The notes: generated by a model from the sequence alone, not told the origin. A stretch of DNA of 64,000 nucleotides from JAWWPG01 sp963820035 (GCA_963820035.1 CAWFYK010000004.1:186001-250000), one strand, 5' to 3'; shown: positions 51,054 to 59,521, counted from the stretch's first letter. Numbers and translations: made by a program.

Positions 51054-52817
51054 TCACCTCCTGACCAGGCACGGTGGGCTGGCCAGACGTTGTGCTGTCT
51101 CCAGAAGGGCTGCATGTACGAAGGCCTGCGGCAGATTCCCCCTTAGCTGGCGCTGCCGGACGTCGTACTCCTCGGCAAGTAAACCGGGCGGTCCGGCGGC
51201 GGCGCGGGTACGCTCGAACCACCGGAACGCTTCGGTGAGGTTGCCTTGATGCCAGTGCGCCAACGCCATGGTGAAGCCGCACAGCAGGAAGGCGCCCTCC
51301 GCGTCTCCGAGGGGCTGGTCGTCGGCGTGGAAACGGTATATGTAGCCGTCCTGGGTCAGGTCGCGTCCAACCGCATCGAGGGTGGCGAGCGTGCGCGGGT
51401 CGTCGCCGGGCAGTGCCCCGTGTACCGGAGGCAGGAGCAACGATGCGTCTGTTCCGGCTTGCCCTGGTTGCCGTAACCAGGCTCCCGAGGGGTCCAGGCA
51501 CAGTTGGGAGGTGCGGGCGAGGATCGAGTCGGCCAGGCTCGACAGCCGGGCCCCCTCGTGCGACGGCAGGTGGGCGGCCATCGAGCGCAGTCCCGCGACG
51601 CAGGCAAGCCTCGACTGTGTCCACCAGGCGTCGTGGAGCTCCCAGATGCCTGCCTCCGGCTCGTTCCACTTGGTCTCGATCACGCCGACTGCAATCTGAA
51701 CTGCCCGGTGGCCGTCGCTGTCGAGGTGGTCGTGCCCGGCAGCAGCGGCGAACAGCGTGAGCATGTCACCGAGCGCGTCGAGTTGGAACTGTCCGTTGAC
51801 CCAGTTCCCGACGACGTCGCGGCCCCCGGGATATCCGGGCAGTGGGAGTGTCACCTGGGACGGCAGCGGCCGACCGTCGACCCGGTAGGCAGGGGCGATC
51901 GTGCCTTCATATTCCATCAGTCGGGCAGATGTGAATGCGACCGCGTCATCAAGCAGCGGAAGAGGTTCGTCCACGGCAGCCGCGATGCCCGCATAGGATT
52001 GGTCACGAAGCCAGGCGTAGCGGTAGTCGTAGTTGCGGCCGGCCTGGGCGCGTTCGGGAAGGCCGAGAGTGGCGGCTGCCACCATCCCGCCGTTGGGCCT
52101 GGTGAGCCCCCTCATCACTGCGTAGGCGTGCCTGGCGTCGCGTGGTGCGACCGAGCTTTCGAAGGTCGGCACGGCTTCGTGCCAGGCGTGTTCGGTCTCG
52201 CTCCAGCAGACATCGGGCTCCGGCAGTTCCAGAGGCAGATCCGCCGGGGTGATCTCCAGGGTCAAGTCGTGGTGTGCTCCGGCAGGAACGACGATGTCGA
52301 GGGAGAGCCGGCCGTCGCCCGCGCGGTGGACATCGGCGACGCCACCCCAGCGGATGTGCAGGTTGCCGGACTGAGCGGTGACGCTGTCTCGATGGCGGCG
52401 CAGCCCACTCATGGCATGCGCGCCGAATCCGGCGCGCAGATCCAGCATGACGCTGACCTTGGTGTCTTCGGCTCCGGCTTCGATCCGACGGAGCAGGACA
52501 AGTTGCTCGGAATGGCCCGGGTAGGCAAGCGCGTCACGGCATACGATCGTCGTGTTGGATGTGATCCATCTGTTGCGCCAGATCAGCGTCCCCGCTTCGT
52601 AGTATCCCCCCCACACGCAGGGTTCGGTGGGGGTGACCGCGTAGACGCCAGGGCCGCCGACGAGACCGGAGAGCACCGCGTCGGAGTCCCATCTGGGTGC
52701 GCACAACCAGGCGATGTCGCCGCGGGGACCGCACAGCGCGCCGCGTTCTCCATCGGCAAGCAGGGCGTACTCACGCAGCACGTGAGGCGGGAAGTCCTCC
52801 CAAGCTCGACGGGTCAT
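51054..52817 (-). CDS. Glycoside hydrolase family 15 protein (glucoamylase/trehalase-like)
   Basis: A 587-residue cytosolic enzyme. The N-terminal beta domain starts REYALLADGERGALCGPRGDIAWLCAPRWD. The catalytic toroid has RNYDYRYAWLRDQSY, GNWVNGQFQLDALGD and EAGIWELHDAWWTQS (general acid Glu region), and GLLAEEYD supplies the second carboxylate. Actinobacterial members hydrolyse trehalose or alpha-glucans. The ATG overlaps the end of an enolase-family fragment by ATGA, a sign that both once belonged to one sugar-catabolic operon. Confidence 0.9.
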   Translation of the reverse strand: MTRRAWEDFPPHVLREYALLADGERGALCGPRGDIAWLCAPRWDSDAVLSGLVGGPGVYAVTPTEPCVWGGYYEAGTLIWRNRWITSNTTIVCRDALAYPGHSEQLVLLRRIEAGAEDTKVSVMLDLRAGFGAHAMSGLRRHRDSVTAQSGNLHIRWGGVADVHRAGDGRLSLDIVVPAGAHHDLTLEITPADLPLELPEPDVCWSETEHAWHEAVPTFESSVAPRDARHAYAVMRGLTRPNGGMVAAATLGLPERAQAGRNYDYRYAWLRDQSYAGIAAAVDEPLPLLDDAVAFTSARLMEYEGTIAPAYRVDGRPLPSQVTLPLPGYPGGRDVVGNWVNGQFQLDALGDMLTLFAAAAGHDHLDSDGHRAVQIAVGVIETKWNEPEAGIWELHDAWWTQSRLACVAGLRSMAAHLPSHEGARLSSLADSILARTSQLCLDPSGAWLRQPGQAGTDASLLLPPVHGALPGDDPRTLATLDAVGRDLTQDGYIYRFHADDQPLGDAEGAFLLCGFTMALAHWHQGNLTEAFRWFERTRAAAGPPGLLAEEYDVRQRQLRGNLPQAFVHAALLETAQRLASPPCLVRR

Positions 52818-53048
52818 GCTGCCCGGAACGCCGTTGCGGCGTCAGCTCGGAACGTCAGACCGCGGCCGGCCCGGTCGGCAGCGGGCGTGACCACTCCTCC
52901 CGCTGGGTCGAGGGCGCCGTCGAAGAGCATCTGCTCGATTTGGACATGATCGTGGAACCACTCGACGTGGCGGAGGTTGGGAGTCGCCGCGGCGACTCGA
53001 GCGTGCACGTCGGGTGCGCCGTGTGCTGACACGTCGAGCTGTCGCTGC
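52814..53048 (-). pseudogene. Enolase/mandelate racemase superfamily, C-terminal fragment
   Basis: About 77 codons: DVSAHGAPDVHARVAAATPN, LRHVEWFHDHVQIEQMLFDG, then a typical end. In complete enzymes the S-A-H-x-A-P and H-x-E-W-F-H-D segments lie near the C-terminus and follow about 280 residues that are missing here. The stop overlaps the GH15 start. The sequence upstream (53,049-53,294) has no recognisable gene. Confidence 0.72.
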
Positions 53049-53294
53049 GGCGCGCTCGGCTGCCCCTCAGGCATCGGTCGACCGTCGCCCGGTGAGCTTG
53101 GCGCAACCGACCGCCTCGAACTCCGCCATCTCCTCATGTCGAGCCTGGACAAACGCCGGATGGTTGTCGGCGGCCCCAGACAGCCAACAGACCGTTGATC
53201 CCGTCACCTGCATAGCCAATAGACCTTGTCAACGTCCCGCGCCCTGAGCCGTTCCATCAAGAAATCAGCTACGGTGCCCGTCATACCAGTCCTC

Positions 53295-53660
53295 TCATTC
53301 GTGATGAACGCCATCTGCAAAACCAAGGACCGCCAGTCCGGCCGCGAGCACGCCAGCGGCAGTGGCGGTCTTGCGGTAGCGCGTCGAGCCGATCGCCAAG
53401 GCGCACATGCTGGCGGTGTGTACGACGTCGACCCCGGTCACAACACGACGAACGATCGGCAGCGGATAGCCCGTCAACAGCACGGCCTCCGCCAGATGAC
53501 GGACGCCCAGCACCCATATCCCCGCCTCGGTCATGTCAGAGCCGTTGGTTGAGTCCACGAGAGCCCCGATCCGCTTCGGCTGCGAAACCAACACCGCCCC
53601 GAGCACGCCTCGCGCACATGCGTTGAGACCAAGACGTTGCGGCCCGGACCGCCGGCTCAC
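53295..53660 (-). CDS. Small membrane protein of unknown function
   Basis: A 121-residue protein with about three hydrophobic segments (LGLNACARGVLGAVLV, WVLGVRHLAEAVLL, TAAGVLAAGLAVLGFADGV). The GTG at 53660 overlaps the SDR stop (GTGA), so it is probably co-translated with that gene. I know no function for this type. Confidence 0.65.
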   Translation of the reverse strand: MSRRSGPQRLGLNACARGVLGAVLVSQPKRIGALVDSTNGSDMTEAGIWVLGVRHLAEAVLLTGYPLPIVRRVVTGVDVVHTASMCALAIGSTRYRKTATAAGVLAAGLAVLGFADGVHHE

Positions 53661-54673
53661 CGGCGCCGCCCGAGTCCTGCCACGACCGCACCGAGCATGG
53701 CGGCCGCGATGCCACCGACGAGTCCATGATGCTGGGAAAGCCACACCTGACCGCTTCGATGCTTCGCCCTGCCGTCGAAGATCCCACGCGTCCCGTAGTC
53801 CTTGCCTGGAATGCCATCGGCTGGCTCCCACAGGTTGCTCGGCTGGTCTGCGGGCTTCGCGTCACTCGTCTGCTGCGAGCTGAAGCCGGTCTTAGCCAGA
53901 TAGCGGTCCAGCAAACCCGGCGCTACCGCATTGGCGATCAAAGTGCCGGCAGTGCTCCCACCCACCCAGTACTCCCGCCGCCGCGCGTGCGCTGCGGCGT
54001 GTAGGACGGCGCCGGCAGCGACCTCCGGCTCGTAGATCGGGGGGACCGGCTGCGCCTGGCGCGGCATCCGGGACAGTACCCACGAGAACTGCGGCGTGTT
54101 GACCGCAGGCATCTGGACCATGGTCACACGCACGCGGCTCTTTTCGTGTAGCAGCTCACAGCGCAGCGACTCATGAAAACCCTGGATGGCGTGCTTGGCG
54201 CCACAATAGGCACTCTGGAGCGGGATCCCTCGGTAGGCCAATGCGGAGCCAACCTGCACGATCGTCCCCCGGTCACGCGCCTTCATCCGCCTCAGGGCAG
54301 CCATCGTCCCGAACACGTATCCCAAGTAGCTCACCTCGGTCACCCGACGGTACTCATCCGCGGTGATCTCCTCGAAGGGCGCGAAAACCGAGGTGAACCC
54401 CACATTTACCCACACATCGATCGGTCCCAGCGTGCTCTCCACCAGGCTCGCGGCGTCCTCCAGGGCTTCACTGTCACTCACGTCGACTCTGACCACCAAC
54501 GGCTCCCCGCCAACGGCCGCGACATCCTGCGCGGCACCTTCAAGGCCCCGCTCCCCCCGGGCCAACAGACCGACAGCTGCCCCCTGTCTTCCGAACGCCT
54601 TGGCAACCGCCCGCCCGATCCCGCCGCTCGCTCCAGTGACTACCACAACCTGCCGCCCACCATGCCTCGCCAT
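53657..54673 (-). CDS. SDR-family oxidoreductase with C-terminal extension
   Basis: A 338-residue classical short-chain dehydrogenase. It has TGASGGIGRAVAKAF (cofactor loop), Ser in VQVGSALAYRG and the catalytic Tyr and Lys in YCGAKHA. The usual N-N-A-G is VNVG, a known variant. About 85 residues after the SDR fold end in a hydrophobic helix near the C-terminus, suggesting membrane contact. A perfect inverted repeat lies upstream, between it and a marR gene, so MarR control is likely. Confidence 0.88.
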   Translation of the reverse strand: MARHGGRQVVVVTGASGGIGRAVAKAFGRQGAAVGLLARGERGLEGAAQDVAAVGGEPLVVRVDVSDSEALEDAASLVESTLGPIDVWVNVGFTSVFAPFEEITADEYRRVTEVSYLGYVFGTMAALRRMKARDRGTIVQVGSALAYRGIPLQSAYCGAKHAIQGFHESLRCELLHEKSRVRVTMVQMPAVNTPQFSWVLSRMPRQAQPVPPIYEPEVAAGAVLHAAAHARRREYWVGGSTAGTLIANAVAPGLLDRYLAKTGFSSQQTSDAKPADQPSNLWEPADGIPGKDYGTRGIFDGRAKHRSGQVWLSQHHGLVGGIAAAMLGAVVAGLGRRR

Positions 54674-54754
54674 GCAATCGTGCCTCCTTCGGGGTGCTCA
54701 AACTTGGATGCCTGCAGAGGTTCCCAATCAGGGCATCGGCGAGCGAACCCGGCT

Positions 54755-54786
54755 AGTCAATCATTGATAAATCTCAATGATTGACT
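54755..54786. promoter_or_regulatory. Perfect inverted repeat, MarR operator candidate
   Basis: AGTCAATCATTGA (54755-54767) and TCAATGATTGACT (54774-54786) are exact reverse complements separated by TAAATC. The site lies in the 126-nt region between the divergent SDR and marR genes and touches the marR -10, so binding would block marR transcription. Confidence 0.75.
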
Positions 54787-54791
54787 ATACG
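54786..54791 (+). promoter_or_regulatory. Candidate -10 for leaderless marR transcript
   Basis: TATACG ends 8 nt before the ATG at 54800. Its first base is the last base of the operator's right arm. Confidence 0.45.
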
Positions 54792-54799
54792 CTGGTGTC

Positions 54800-55357
54800 A
54801 TGAACCTGCAACCGGACGGCGAAAGCGCCAGCGATGGGGGGCTGACGGAGTCGGTGGAGGCGGCGATGGCCGCGGCGGGAGCATTCGTAGCGATCGTCAT
54901 TGCGGCCGGGGAACGCCTCGACGTACCGCTCACCACCCGGCAACTCCGATGCCTCTTGATCATCGCCCGCCGCGGACCTCTGAATCTGGTAGCGCTGGCG
55001 GACTTGATGCGAATCCACCCCTCCAGCGCCACCCGCCTCTGCGACGGTCTGGTCGAGGCCAAGTTGATACGCCGCGGACAGGCCGAACGCGACCGGCGCA
55101 ACCTCGAGCTGACCGCGACCCCTCGCGGCCAGCGGATCATCGATCGCTTGGTGGCGGAGCGGCGACGAGCGCTGAGCAGCGTGATCGAGGCCATGCCCCC
55201 AGGCGAGCGGCCGTTATTGGCGACCGCGCTCAGATCGTTCGCGGTCGCCAGCGGCGAGATCGACTCCGCCGGCGTCTGGCCAGTCGAACCCTCGATCGGC
55301 CACCTCAAGACAACGAACAAGCTCGAACGCTCGTCCGCTCGGAAAGGACTGTCATGA
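54800..55357 (+). CDS. MarR-family transcriptional regulator
   Basis: A 185-residue winged-helix protein: LTTRQLRCLLIIARRGPLNLVALADLMRIHPSSATRLCDGLVEAKLIRRG, with a wing at ERDRRNLELTATPRG. It probably represses itself and the SDR gene through the 13-bp inverted repeat. The stop overlaps the start of a small membrane gene. Confidence 0.93.
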   Translation: MNLQPDGESASDGGLTESVEAAMAAAGAFVAIVIAAGERLDVPLTTRQLRCLLIIARRGPLNLVALADLMRIHPSSATRLCDGLVEAKLIRRGQAERDRRNLELTATPRGQRIIDRLVAERRRALSSVIEAMPPGERPLLATALRSFAVASGEIDSAGVWPVEPSIGHLKTTNKLERSSARKGLS

Positions 55358-55596
55358 CTCGGAGCAAGATTCTCATTATTGGCATGCTGATCCTCCTGAC
55401 CTTTGCTCTTGGGCTCGGGTTCATCATCGAGGTTAGGTATGAAGGCGCGTCTCGGCTGCCCTGGATGCCCCTCGGAATAGCCCTTGCCGTGACTGCCGGC
55501 GTCGCCTCGGTGATCGCATCGGTAGCCAGGGCTAAGCGCATCGAGGATGAGGAAGCCGGGTCACCACAGCGCAGACGGGCTGCGGGAAGCTCCTGA
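55354..55596 (+). CDS. Small two-helix membrane protein
   Basis: An 80-residue protein with two hydrophobic helices (ILIIGMLILLTFALGLGFII and WMPLGIALAVTAGVASVIASV) and a charged tail. The ATG overlaps the marR stop (ATGA), so it is part of that operon. No family recognised. Confidence 0.65.
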   Translation: MTRSKILIIGMLILLTFALGLGFIIEVRYEGASRLPWMPLGIALAVTAGVASVIASVARAKRIEDEEAGSPQRRRAAGSS

Positions 55597-55742
55597 TAGA
55601 CCCCTGGCCTTGCCCACGTCCGCGACGGGAGGGCATGGTGGCCGAGCAGAACCAGTCTCGGCGTGACTCGACCTCAATGACGACCCCCTTTACGGCCACC
55701 CGAAAGTGCGAACGGTTGGTGCTGCCGCACGGGAGGTCACGG

Positions 55743-55769
55743 CGTCACATCGGCGGCGATCACGGTGTC
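55743..55769 (+). promoter_or_regulatory. Possible ECF41-type promoter
   Basis: CGTCACA, 16 nt, TGTC. The published ECF41 promoter pattern is, as I recall it, TGTCACA-N16-CGTC, so each half differs by one base. It lies 43 nt upstream of the sigma factor start and could be autoregulatory. The rest of 55,597-55,812 has no gene. Confidence 0.35.
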
Positions 55770-55812
55770 GAAGGATTGTCGGTGTGAATCGTAGCTGGCG
55801 AGGAGGCGGACA

Positions 55813-56700
55813 GTGGCCATGGACGGCCGGGACCGGCTCGAGGCGAATTTTGAGGAGCACCGCCCGCAGTTGCGGGCGATCGCCTTCCGCATGCTCGGGT
55901 CGGCTGCCGATGCTGACGACGCCGTCCAGGACGCCTGGCTGCGGGTGAGCCGCGCCGACATCGACGGGGTCGAGAACATGGCTGCCTGGCTCACCACGGT
56001 CGTCGCGCGGGTGTGTCTGAACCTCCTGCGCGCGCGCAAGCAACGGCGCGAGGAGCCTTTCGTCCTGGTGCCCGAGCCGGTGATCAGCGAGGAATCGGGC
56101 ACGGACCCGGAGCAGGCCCTCCTGCTTGCCGACAGCGTGGGTCTCGCCCTGCTAGTCGTGCTCGACTCGCTCGGCCCTGCCGAGCGGCTGGCGTTCGTGC
56201 TGCACGACATGTTCGGCGTCTCCTTCGATCAGATCGCCCCGATCATCGACCGGACGCCGGTAGCCGCGCGCAAGCTCGCTAGCCGCGCGCGGCAACGAGT
56301 CCGAGGCGAAGCGCCGCAGCCCGACCCGGACCTGGCCCGCCAGCGTGAGGTCGTCGATGCATTCTTCGCCGCCTCCCGGCAAGGCGACTTCGAGGCGCTT
56401 GTTGCAGTGCTGCATCCTGACGTGGTTCTGCGCTCCGACGGCGGCAGAGCCCGACCACAGCTGAACATGCTGGTACGGGGCAGCGACCACGTTGCCCGGC
56501 AGGCACTGGTTTCGGGTCGGCTGGCGCCTTTCGTGCGACGCGTCCTCGTCAACGGCACCCCCGGCGCCTTAGTGGTTCCGCACGGGACGCTGCAGTTCGT
56601 GATGGCGTTCACGGTTACCGACGGTCGAATCGTGGCCATCGACGTACTCGGCGACCCCAAGCGACTCGCCCGACTGGACTTGAGTGCGTTGGACGAATGA
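55813..56700 (+). CDS. ECF sigma factor of SigJ/ECF41 type
   Basis: A 295-residue sigma factor. Region 2 has HRPQLRAIAFRMLGSAADADDAVQDAWLR, and region 4 has LGPAERLAFVLHDMFGVSFDQIAPI. A C-terminal SnoaL-like domain from about 180 (VVDAFFAASRQGDFEALVAVLHPDV) in this group takes the place of an anti-sigma factor. GTG 55813 or ATG 55819 may start. ECF41 genes usually stand beside an oxidoreductase or carboxymuconolactone decarboxylase; here the neighbour is DoxX. Confidence 0.9.
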   Translation: MAMDGRDRLEANFEEHRPQLRAIAFRMLGSAADADDAVQDAWLRVSRADIDGVENMAAWLTTVVARVCLNLLRARKQRREEPFVLVPEPVISEESGTDPEQALLLADSVGLALLVVLDSLGPAERLAFVLHDMFGVSFDQIAPIIDRTPVAARKLASRARQRVRGEAPQPDPDLARQREVVDAFFAASRQGDFEALVAVLHPDVVLRSDGGRARPQLNMLVRGSDHVARQALVSGRLAPFVRRVLVNGTPGALVVPHGTLQFVMAFTVTDGRIVAIDVLGDPKRLARLDLSALDE

Positions 56701-56743
56701 TCGGGCGCGGTCACATCCTGTGTCACTGCCGTGTCGACACGGT

Positions 56744-57091
56744 ATGAACATGCCAACGTCCGTCATTGTCACCGCAGTCGCCGGCTGGGTCGGCTTCTCG
56801 GCGTACGCCGTCCTCACCCACCAGTCCTGGGTGGTCGACAACCTGGCCGAATACGGCGTGCCGCGCCGGTGGTGGGCCTGGCTGGGCATCGCGAAGGCGC
56901 TGGGCACGGCCGGGCTGATCGCCGGGATCTGGCTTCCCACGTTAGGCCTGGCCGCCGCGGTCGGCCTCGCCCTCTACTTCGTCGGCGCCGTGCTCACAGT
57001 CCTGCATGCCCGAGCGTACCGGCACGTCGCCTTCCCGCTGCTCTACCTCGCCCCCGTTTTCGCCGCGGGGATCCTGATCGCGAACACCTGA
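56744..57091 (+). CDS. DoxX-like membrane protein
   Basis: A 115-residue protein with four helices. W-W-A-W-L-G-I-A-K-A-L-G-T-A-G-L (DoxX-like signature) is followed by LYFVGAVLTVLHAR. DoxX-like proteins are linked to redox or thiol stress but are poorly defined. It follows the sigma factor by 43 nt and is a plausible target. ATG 56750 is an alternative start. Confidence 0.78.
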   Translation: MNMPTSVIVTAVAGWVGFSAYAVLTHQSWVVDNLAEYGVPRRWWAWLGIAKALGTAGLIAGIWLPTLGLAAAVGLALYFVGAVLTVLHARAYRHVAFPLLYLAPVFAAGILIANT

Positions 57092-57298
57092 CCTGCGGCG
57101 CGCATCCGAAGACAAGGCATCCTGACGGCATGCGAACGGGCCGCCACGATCTGCGTCCTTCTGGGCTATTAGAGACTTGGCACAGGATCGGTGTCTGGCC
57201 AGACTCGGTCCAGGTGCCCCGGCGGGACGCTCTCCTGTGGGCTGCCCACCCGCTTCGGCGGGTGTGGCTCTCTTCCGGTCTGCAGCCCGTCGGGCACC

Positions 57299-57667
57299 GT
57301 GACGAGGCTACTGATCGGCGCCAACCTGTCGCGCGTCGTCGCTCATCAGCTGCACTCCGCGGACCTTCAGCCGCCACGTTGCCGATCACGGTCTGGCGGA
57401 CGCGTCCGCAGCAAAGATCGCACAGTTCGCCAACTCGTAGACTGCGGCGACCGCCTCCGTCGCCAGCGACGTTGGCACGATCTTGGCCGTCAGCAAGAAG
57501 ACGGCACCTGCCTCCTGCGATTCAGGTCGGCCGACACTCTCACACCTGAGCAAGCCGCGCTTCTTCCGGCCACTCTCCCCACCCTCGAAGAGAGGCTCCA
57601 AGCCGGAGCTGTCGCCTCAATCTCACCCACGCATCTGCGTATACGACGACTTCCGCTGAGGTCCTGA
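57299..57667 (+). pseudogene. DUF5615 PIN-like toxin, frameshifted
   Basis: MTRLLIGANLSRVVAHQL (first strand and helix) lies in one frame. ADHGLADASAAKIAQFAN lies in another, with a stretch resembling TILAVSKKTAP in a third. LTPEQAALLPATLPTLEERLQAGAV and HLRIRRLPL return to the first. This order matches DUF5615 proteins (L-L-x-x-N-L-S, G-L-x-x-A-x-D, x-L-R-x-R-x-L-P). Several indels. No intact DUF433 antitoxin was found upstream. Confidence 0.7.
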
Positions 57668-57877
57668 CAACCTTCTGCACCGACAGGCCACAAGTGTCAT
57701 CGCAGACTCCGTACTCGACGGCGACGTGACCAGGGCCCATCTCGGCGTGTCGTGCCACTCGCGTGCCACTACGTGCGGAGACCCACGGCACCTAGCAGTA
57801 CACAGCGGACACATCGGCAGGACAGTTTGAGATAGAGTGCGCCTGAATCAGCACGCACGAGGTTGGTCGAGCGCACG
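57668..57877. other. Unassigned sequence before the tRNA-Gly fragment
   Basis: About 210 nt without a recognisable gene. Together with 57,921-58,014 it forms a gene-free junction around the tRNA-like repeat. Confidence 0.5.
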
Positions 57878-57920
57878 CTTCCAAGGTGGTCATGCCGGTT
57901 CGATCCCGGCACCCGCTCCA
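57878..57920 (+). repeat. tRNA-Gly 3' fragment (attR-like direct repeat)
   Basis: It starts CTTCCAAG and contains CATGCCGGTTCGATCCC, ending CACCCGCTCCA. It matches the 3' 44 nt of tRNA-Gly at 33876-33919 with one C-to-G change and one missing T. The 5' half of the tRNA is absent, so it is no gene. Same orientation as the tRNA, as expected for a flanking direct repeat of an integrated element. Confidence 0.85.
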
Positions 57921-58014
57921 TCGGAGCCCATCTGACCGATCCCCCGACTCTTGGACGATCTCGACGTCGAGACGTCGTACCCCGACGAAATGCGTTGCCC
58001 GAGGCCGGGCCCGG

Positions 58015-58452
58015 CTAGCGCTCTTTCAACGCCTCGGCGAGCATCACGAGGATTCCGCTGGGGCCGCGGATATAGGTGAGCTTGTACACGTCCTCATACG
58101 TTGCCACCCCACGCAGCGGGCGGCAGTCGTGCCGGGCGGCGATCTCGAGGGCCTCGTCGATGTCGTCGACCGAGAACGCCACGCGGTGCATGCCGATCTC
58201 GTTGGGCCGGGTGGGCTCGGTCTCGATCGCGTCCGGATGGATGTATTCGAAGAGCTCGAGACGACCGTTGCCGTCGGGCGTCTGGAGCATCGCGATTTTG
58301 GCGTGGTTGCCGTCGAGGCCGACAGCGGTATCGGTCCACTCTCCACTCACCGTGTCGCGGCCGATGAGAGTTAGGCCGAGATCGGTGAAGAAGGCGATCG
58401 TGGCATCGAGGTCCCGGACGGCGATCCCGACGTTTTCAAATGTGATGGGCAT
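58015..58452 (-). CDS. VOC-family (glyoxalase-like) protein
   Basis: A 145-residue protein with two beta-alpha-beta-beta-beta units: ITFENVGIAVRDLDATIAFFTDLGL, then IGMHRVAFSVDDIDEAL, with metal-ligand candidates His in MHRVAF and Glu in LELFEY. Members include methylmalonyl-CoA epimerase and glyoxalases. The substrate cannot be told. A Met three codons earlier is also possible. Confidence 0.85.
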   Translation of the reverse strand: MPITFENVGIAVRDLDATIAFFTDLGLTLIGRDTVSGEWTDTAVGLDGNHAKIAMLQTPDGNGRLELFEYIHPDAIETEPTRPNEIGMHRVAFSVDDIDEALEIAARHDCRPLRGVATYEDVYKLTYIRGPSGILVMLAEALKER

Positions 58453-58516
58453 GGGTGGCACGCTACCGATTCAGTGCGATTCGCTCAGTTCAGCCGGCAG
58501 CCGGAAGCCGCGGGCT

Positions 58517-58750
58517 TCACGCGTGCCAGTCGTCGAGTGCCGGACGCTTACGGGCCCACGCGGTCGACCCGCCGAGCGGGTCCCAGCGACCATCACCGAG
58601 GTCGCGGCGATTGCTGATGCGATCGAGGAGCGCTACCGACTCCTGGTACTGCTGGCGCACGGTCAGGACTTCGCTGGGGTGACGGCCGACGCCAGCGACG
58701 GCTTCAGCGAAACCACACAGGACTGTCGCGGCCGTGGCCAGGGTCGCCAA
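58517..58750 (-). CDS. Possible small protein, uncertain
   Basis: A 77-codon frame, MATLATAATVLCGFAEAVAG and LTVRQQYQESVALLDRISN. Its amino-acid mix looks protein-like and its helix-rich composition matches the next gene. No family is recognised and no ribosome binding site decides the start. It may equally be a remnant. Confidence 0.3.
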   Translation of the reverse strand: MATLATAATVLCGFAEAVAGVGRHPSEVLTVRQQYQESVALLDRISNRRDLGDGRWDPLGGSTAWARKRPALDDWHA

Positions 58751-58792
58751 GTTCTACACGGCTGGCACCTGATCCGATGGGCGGCTCAGGGC

Positions 58793-59386
58793 TCACCCGC
58801 TCGTCGAGTTCAGCGCCGCACGGTAGATCTGGAGACTTTGCAGGACGGATGTCACCGCCTCGACGAGTTCTGCCGGTGACATCACGACGTCGCGCAACTC
58901 GGCCCGTTCAGGTACGTCGGCCACCACATCTCGGATCGTGCGGCTCTCGCTCAGCTCGGTCGCATAGTCCTGGCGAACGGCGAGCAGCACGTAGCGCATC
59001 TCCGACTGGCCCCACACCCCTGCCGATAAAAGCGTCGCGACGGCCGCATCCAGCCAGCGCCGGTCACCCTCAACGCTGCCCTCCAAGGCATCGGTCACAG
59101 CGTCGAACAGCATCATGTGGCTGGCGAAGGCAGCTGGCGCGGTCTGCTCGTGGTCGTCGTAGTTCAAAGCTGCGGCACGTTCCATGAAGCGATCCGCGCG
59201 CTCCCGATCTCCACGGATAAGAGCATCATCGGCCTTGGCCAGCAAGTTGCTCGCAGCGGTAAACGATGACTTACTGAACGAGGAGAGGGCACGTCCTGAC
59301 GAAATCTCGAGGTTCCCAAACGGCCGGGCAGCCCGCTCGTCGAGGTACGCACTCATCCGCTGCGCCGACGACTCTGGACCGACCAT
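58793..59386 (-). CDS. Hypothetical helical protein
   Basis: A 197-residue soluble, mostly helical protein: SAYLDERAARPFGNLEISS, LLAKADDALIRGDRERADRFMERAAALNYDDHE, VVMSPAELVEAVTSVLQSLQIYRAAL. The A-D-D-A-L-x-x-G-D-x-x-R-A stretch is TPR-like. Codon use looks coding. I do not recognise a characterised family. A second Met at residue 11 is an alternative start. Confidence 0.6.
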   Translation of the reverse strand: MVGPESSAQRMSAYLDERAARPFGNLEISSGRALSSFSKSSFTAASNLLAKADDALIRGDRERADRFMERAAALNYDDHEQTAPAAFASHMMLFDAVTDALEGSVEGDRRWLDAAVATLLSAGVWGQSEMRYVLLAVRQDYATELSESRTIRDVVADVPERAELRDVVMSPAELVEAVTSVLQSLQIYRAALNSTSG

Positions 59387-59521
59387 GCACCGAATGCTAT
59401 AGCGGATCCACGCGGCACCCCTGAGAGCCGCGGCCCAAACCGGGTGGGAGACGGATGCTCACTAACGCATCCGTCTCCCACGAGTCGATCCCTGCCACCG
59501 CCCGAGGCCCGGTGCCAGTCT

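Noticed and set aside
57878..57920. A second tRNA-Gly gene
   Set aside because: The 5' half with the D-arm and acceptor strand is missing, so no cloverleaf can form; likewise at 63,547.
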